A DNA stretch of 64,000 nucleotides from Labrenzia sp. DG1229 (GTDB lineage Bacteria > Pseudomonadota > Alphaproteobacteria > Rhizobiales > Stappiaceae): positions 806,104 through 870,103 of the forward strand of contig NZ_KI928919.1 in the NCBI RefSeq assembly GCF_000521215.1, in the 5' to 3' direction. The position numbers were made by a program, and so were the translations under genes. Positions 60,134-64,000 of the stretch are shown here, one piece after another. Each line of letters begins with the position of its first letter. Position 1 is the first letter of the stretch. Under the pieces are notes generated by a model. That model was not told where the DNA came from, searched no databases, and saw only the letters and a program-made list of their open reading frames with translations.

Positions 60134-61528
60134 ATGTTCATCAGTGTCTTCGACATATTCAAGATCGGAATCGGTCCTTCAAGCTCGCACACCGTCGGCC
60201 CCATGGTCGCAGTTCACCGGTACCTTGACAGGATACGCGGACTTGCCGGCGCGGAACAAAACGCTGTTCGCATTGCCATCACACTGCACGGTTCGCTTGC
60301 CTTTACCGGCAAAGGTCACGCAACCGACAAGGCAGTGTGCCTCAGTCTTCTGGGAGCGAAACCGGACACGCTCGACCCCGACCGGGTAGAACCGATGCTG
60401 GTAACCCTACAGACTGAGAAAAAGCTCAAAATCCCTGGACTTCCGGAGATGGCATTCAACCCGGACGAGGACGTCGTATTCGACTACGGGCCGCCGCTTG
60501 CGCTGCATGCCAATGGCATGACCTTTCAACTTCTCGATGCGGGTGGATCACTGATCGACACGATCATCTACTATTCAATCGGTGGTGGTTTCGTTGTCAG
60601 CGAGGCGGAACTGCGCAAGACCGCCAACGAGCCCGTCAATGAACTGACCACGCAAAACGTCCCCTTTCCGTTTTCTTCCGCCAAACAGATGCTTGAAATG
60701 GGAGCTGATGCAGCTCTTTCCATCGCCGAAATGAAGCTTGAGAACGAGTGTTGCGACAGATCACGGGAGGACGTGGAAACAGGCATCGACACACTCTGGT
60801 CGGCGATGGATTCCTGCATCAACCGGGGCATCACCCATGCCGGCATCCTGCCCGGCGGACTAAAGGTCAAGCGCCGAGCCGCGGACATTTACCAGCAGCT
60901 CATTCGCGAAGGCCGCAGCAATCCGCTGTTTGAACACAATGTCGTTGACTGGCTTGGCGTCTATGCGATGGCCGTCAACGAAGAGAATGCCGCCGGTGGC
61001 CGGGTTGTCACAGCCCCGACGAATGGCGCGGCAGGCGTCATACCCGCGGTGACCCGCTATTATCTAGACCACTGCGCCGGAGCAGATCAGGCGGGAGTTC
61101 GCATCTTTCTTCTGACTGCTGCTGCCGTCGGCGGCATCATCAAGGCAAACGCCTCGATTTCGGGCGCAGAAGTCGGTTGTCAGGGGGAAGTCGGCTCCGC
61201 TTCCGCTATGGCAGCCGCCGGTTTCTGCGCCGCGCTCGGCGGCACGAACGAACAGATCGAAAATGCGGCAGAAATCGCGCTGGAGCATCATCTCGGCATG
61301 ACGTGCGATCCGATCGCCGGACTTGTTCAGGTTCCGTGCATCGAACGCAATGCGCTTGGCGCAGTGAAGGCGGTAACCGCCGCGTCCCTGGCCCTTCGCG
61401 GCGACGGGTCTCATTTCGTGCCTCTCGACGGATGCATCGAAACCATGCGCCAGACCGGCATGGATATGATGGAGCAGTACAAGGAAACCTCGCAAGGTGG
61501 ACTCGCTGTCAATGTTGTTGAATGCTAA
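60134..61528 (+). CDS. sdaA: L-serine ammonia-lyase
   Basis: A 464-residue iron-sulfur serine deaminase, which converts serine to pyruvate and ammonia. The start [21 protein letters not shown] is diagnostic. The catalytic-domain blocks [38 protein letters not shown] and [22 protein letters not shown] hold the cluster cysteines. Length is normal. The start at 60134 fits the family but has only a weak ribosome-binding site. It precedes the aspT-aspD genes by 115 bp; all handle C3/C4 amino acids, but a shared operon is uncertain because an AT-rich gap lies between. Confidence 0.92.
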   Translation: MFISVFDIFKIGIGPSSSHTVGPMVAVHRYLDRIRGLAGAEQNAVRIAITLHGSLAFTGKGHATDKAVCLSLLGAKPDTLDPDRVEPMLVTLQTEKKLKIPGLPEMAFNPDEDVVFDYGPPLALHANGMTFQLLDAGGSLIDTIIYYSIGGGFVVSEAELRKTANEPVNELTTQNVPFPFSSAKQMLEMGADAALSIAEMKLENECCDRSREDVETGIDTLWSAMDSCINRGITHAGILPGGLKVKRRAADIYQQLIREGRSNPLFEHNVVDWLGVYAMAVNEENAAGGRVVTAPTNGAAGVIPAVTRYYLDHCAGADQAGVRIFLLTAAAVGGIIKANASISGAEVGCQGEVGSASAMAAAGFCAALGGTNEQIENAAEIALEHHLGMTCDPIAGLVQVPCIERNALGAVKAVTAASLALRGDGSHFVPLDGCIETMRQTGMDMMEQYKETSQGGLAVNVVEC

Positions 61529-61642
61529 CGTATTGATAAAATTTACACATTTTGAAAATAGATTGCCTGATCGTAAAAAAGAGACAATAGTCGTCTCCCA
61601 GGTTGCCGCAGCTGTCCATTGCGTCGATCGCGGGAGGACAAG

Positions 61643-63352
61643 ATGGAACTCTTGAAATGGCTGGCGACACAGTCGTCGCTGGTGTTTTTGTTCGTTGCCG
61701 TTGCTCTAGGCTATTTCGCCGGTAAGCTGAAAATCGGAAACTTCGTTCTGGGCGGCATCGCCGGAACGCTCATCATGGGTGTTATCCTGGGTCAGGTAGG
61801 TGTCACGATCGATACTGCGGTCAAGGATATCTTCTTCGCGCTCTTCATCTACGCAGTCGGCTACCAGGGCGGACCCCAGTTCTTCCGCGCCCTTTCACTC
61901 AAGTCGCTCAATCAGCTGCTATCGGCAGCCGTCATGTGTATTCTCGGGCTGTTCACAGTGCTCGTCTTTGCCTGGGGTTTCGGTCTGGACCGCGGAACGG
62001 CCGCGGGTCTTGCCGCAGGCGCCCTGACACAGTCTGCAATCATAGGCACGGCTGGCGAGACCATACAGAAACTCAGTGTCTCTGCGGACCTGAAGCAGAT
62101 CATGGAGACCAACATCGCGGTCGGATATGCAGTCTGCTACATCTTCGGGTCGATCGGGCCGATCATCATGGTCACGTGGTTCTTCCCAACCGTCATGCGC
62201 TGGGATATCCGGAAGGAGGCGCTCAGGCTTGCTGAAAAGATGTCCGGCGGCTCGGCCGAGCTCGAACCGGGCCAGTTCAACGCGGCGCGCCGCATCGATA
62301 CACGCTTTTATCAGTTGAGCGACGGAAGTGAATGGCTCGGTAAATCAGCCAGAAACCTGGACGCCTCCATCGATGACGTCGCGGTCGAGGCCGTTCTGCG
62401 TGCAGGCAGGGAAATTGACCTTGATACCGCGGGGGTTCTTCAATCGGGCGATGTTGTCGCGGTGACCGGCCTGGTCTCGTCGCTCGACAGCGCAGCCATG
62501 AACCGGGTGTCTGAGACGCAGGCACCGGACGGATACCGTCTTGTGTTGGAGAACCGGCACATTGTCCTGACCAACCCGGACTATGCCGGCAACAAGCTGC
62601 GGGGCATCCATGATCACACCAGATCCAATGCCCTTCGAGATGTTTTTGTTACCGGTGTCAACCGGATGGGCAGGGAGTTGCCGTTGCTGCCGGATCTCGA
62701 GATCCACAAGGGCGATGAACTGCAATTGACCGGCAGTCCGCGCGACCTGAACGTGGTCCAGAAATCCATCGGCTATCCGATCAGCGCGGCAGCGGTCACA
62801 GACTTTATCTTCTTTGGCCTCGGCATGACGCTCGGCCTGCTTCTGGGTCTGATCGAATTCAGGATAGGCGGCGTTCCTGTCTCTGTCGGCAGCGGCGGCG
62901 GGTGCCTGCTGTCCGGTCTCCTGTTCGGCTGGCTGAGGAGCACTCATCCACGTTTTGCCGCGTTGCCGGCAGGCGCCGTCAATTTCCTGAGAGATTTCGG
63001 TCTTGCCGTTTTTGTCGGAGTTGTCGGGATCAGTGCAGGTCCGCAGGTTCTGACAACACTGCAGGAACAGGGCATCAGCCTGTTCCTGTTCGGAATCGGT
63101 GTTACGCTCATTCCCCAGTTTTTCGGGTTCTTCTTTTCCTACTACGTCCTGCGGATCCAGAACCCGATCGAAGCACTTGCCTGTGTTGCCGGCGGTCGTA
63201 GCGCCAATCCGGCCTTTGCGGCTCTTCTGGGCAAGGCTGAAAACGCGACGCCGGTGGTCACATTCACCGTGACATATGCGGTCGCCAACGTTTTGCTGAC
63301 CCTTTGGGGGCCGCTGATTGTCGGTCTCGTCACGACAAATCCGGCTCAATGA
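61643..63352 (+). CDS. aspT: Aspartate:alanine antiporter
   Basis: A 569-residue AspT-family exchanger. Two hydrophobic halves, each with several helices (about 1-165 and 380-565), flank a cytoplasmic TrkA_C-like region (about 205-370). Family motifs are VALGYFAGKLKIG at the start, ALTQSAIIGTAGETIQ in the first half and GGRSANPAFAALLGKAENATPVV in the second. AspT exchanges aspartate for alanine; since the decarboxylation inside the cell consumes a proton, the cycle yields proton motive force. It lies 19 bp before the aspartate decarboxylase gene. The ATG at 61643 has GGGAGG upstream. Confidence 0.9.
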   Translation: MELLKWLATQSSLVFLFVAVALGYFAGKLKIGNFVLGGIAGTLIMGVILGQVGVTIDTAVKDIFFALFIYAVGYQGGPQFFRALSLKSLNQLLSAAVMCILGLFTVLVFAWGFGLDRGTAAGLAAGALTQSAIIGTAGETIQKLSVSADLKQIMETNIAVGYAVCYIFGSIGPIIMVTWFFPTVMRWDIRKEALRLAEKMSGGSAELEPGQFNAARRIDTRFYQLSDGSEWLGKSARNLDASIDDVAVEAVLRAGREIDLDTAGVLQSGDVVAVTGLVSSLDSAAMNRVSETQAPDGYRLVLENRHIVLTNPDYAGNKLRGIHDHTRSNALRDVFVTGVNRMGRELPLLPDLEIHKGDELQLTGSPRDLNVVQKSIGYPISAAAVTDFIFFGLGMTLGLLLGLIEFRIGGVPVSVGSGGGCLLSGLLFGWLRSTHPRFAALPAGAVNFLRDFGLAVFVGVVGISAGPQVLTTLQEQGISLFLFGIGVTLIPQFFGFFFSYYVLRIQNPIEALACVAGGRSANPAFAALLGKAENATPVVTFTVTYAVANVLLTLWGPLIVGLVTTNPAQ

Positions 63353-63371
63353 ACGCCCCGGGAGATTTCAG

Positions 63372-64000
63372 ATGAGTACTCAAGACTATACGAAGTTCCA
63401 GGAACTCAGCCCGTTCGAGCTGAAGGACAAGCTTATTGATATCGCTGCCTCGGCGTCGGAGCGGATGATGCTGAATGCGGGGCGCGGCAATCCCAACTTC
63501 CTGGCAACGCACCCGCGCCGTGCCTTTCTGCGTCTCGGCGACTTTTCGGTCGAGGAAGCCGAGCGGTCCTATTCCTATCTCGACAGCGGTTTCGGCGGAC
63601 TTCCCGACAAGGAAGGAATGCTGTTGCGTTTCGAAAATTTCATTCACCGCCACGAAGACCGCGAAGGCACCACCTTTCTGAGAGCGGCTCTTTCCTATGC
63701 CAAGGACCAACTCGGTATTCACAGGCATGAGCTGCTGCATGAAATGGTGGCAGGGTTTCTCGGCTGCAATTACCCGGTGCCGCCGCGGATGCTGACGCAC
63801 GCTGAAAAAATCGTCGGCGCCTATCTCGGCAAGGAGATGTTCGGCGGCGAGCCGCAACAAGGCCCGTTTTCCGTCTTTGCGACGGAAGGCGGCACGGCGG
63901 CGATGACCTATATCTTCCAGACCCTGAAAGCCAACGGACTGGTCAAGCAGGGGGACAAGGTGGCACTCGGCACGCCAATCTTCTCACCCTATCTGGAAAT
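63372..64000 (+). CDS. aspD: Aspartate 4-decarboxylase (bifunctional aspartate transaminase), N-terminal part
   Basis: The first 209 codons are visible; the gene runs off the right edge. The start ELSPFELKDKLIDIA, then NAGRGNPNFLATHPRRAF and TEGGTAAMTYIFQTLKANGLV, match the PLP-dependent L-aspartate beta-decarboxylase AspD, a large type I aminotransferase-fold enzyme. It removes the beta-carboxyl of aspartate to give alanine and CO2. The PLP lysine lies outside the window. The ATG at 63372 has GGGAGA upstream. It is coupled to aspT. Confidence 0.9.
   Translation, partial: MSTQDYTKFQELSPFELKDKLIDIAASASERMMLNAGRGNPNFLATHPRRAFLRLGDFSVEEAERSYSYLDSGFGGLPDKEGMLLRFENFIHRHEDREGTTFLRAALSYAKDQLGIHRHELLHEMVAGFLGCNYPVPPRMLTHAEKIVGAYLGKEMFGGEPQQGPFSVFATEGGTAAMTYIFQTLKANGLVKQGDKVALGTPIFSPYLE

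Noticed and set aside
61570-61600. GAGAC/GTCTC hairpin next to a run of A
   Set aside because: The stem is only about 5 bp and would act on the minus strand, where no gene ends here.
1-64000. CRISPR arrays, tRNA, rRNA, prophage or transposase genes
   Set aside because: I looked for regularly spaced repeats, tRNA-like GTTCGA arms and recombinase motifs and saw none.

Overview
The window looks like chromosomal DNA of a marine alphaproteobacterium. By gene content (RirA, BetI with ChoXWV, BA14K, the DUF2849/DUF934 sulfite-reductase operon, exosortase T) it resembles Hyphomicrobiales, perhaps the Stappiaceae (Roseibium/Labrenzia). That placement is inference from gene families, not a database match. 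Base composition is fairly uniform and GC-rich, apart from a few AT-rich intergenic stretches. I see no rRNA, tRNA, phage, transposase, CRISPR array or replication origin. Both ends cut through genes: a glutamine-synthetase-like gene on the left and an aspartate 4-decarboxylase on the right.

Left part (1-13 kb): a polyamine catabolism cluster (two gamma-glutamylputrescine-synthetase-like genes, a GntR regulator and a PLP aminotransferase), with the same GTGATCAC palindrome in both promoter regions. Next is a minus-strand cluster of exported or membrane proteins: a DUF3604 protein, a two-helix peptide, a frameshifted exported protein, a parvulin-type PPIase and a HupE/UreJ-like protein. It is followed by a DGPF/YciI protein paired with an ECF42-type sigma factor, and by a divergent SDR/LysR pair in which the SDR lacks the usual catalytic residues.

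Middle part (13-30 kb): the most distinctive locus is a self-contained exosortase system. It consists of exosortase T with an EpsI-like C-terminal domain, one VIT/VWA target with a PEP-CTERM-like tail, and a dedicated response regulator and histidine kinase, with a fused MFS/spermidine-synthase protein downstream. It is followed by an assimilatory sulfate reduction operon (cysG, DUF2849, cysI, APS-type cysH, DUF934) in which cysG is split by a one-base frameshift. A repeat-rich island then holds a small AT-rich membrane-protein gene, and a thiolase follows.

Right part (30-64 kb): an intergenic region with a possible small RNA; a GH13 glucosidase under a LacI-type operator; a glycosyltransferase; a degenerate receiver/HD-GYP protein; a flavoprotein; a BA14K protein; and a cold-shock protein. 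The choline uptake (choXWV) and glycine-betaine synthesis (betIAB) genes are divergent around a BetI-like site. A class III cyclase, hemP with two TGA-N9-TCA iron boxes, rirA, a LacI regulator, a second HI0933-type flavoprotein, a liv-type amino-acid ABC transporter, a PAS-GGDEF-EAL protein, kynureninase, L-serine deaminase and an aspT-aspD aspartate/alanine module complete the window.

Coordinates and starts come from reading frames, ribosome-binding sites and family lengths. Functions are family-level assignments made without database searches.
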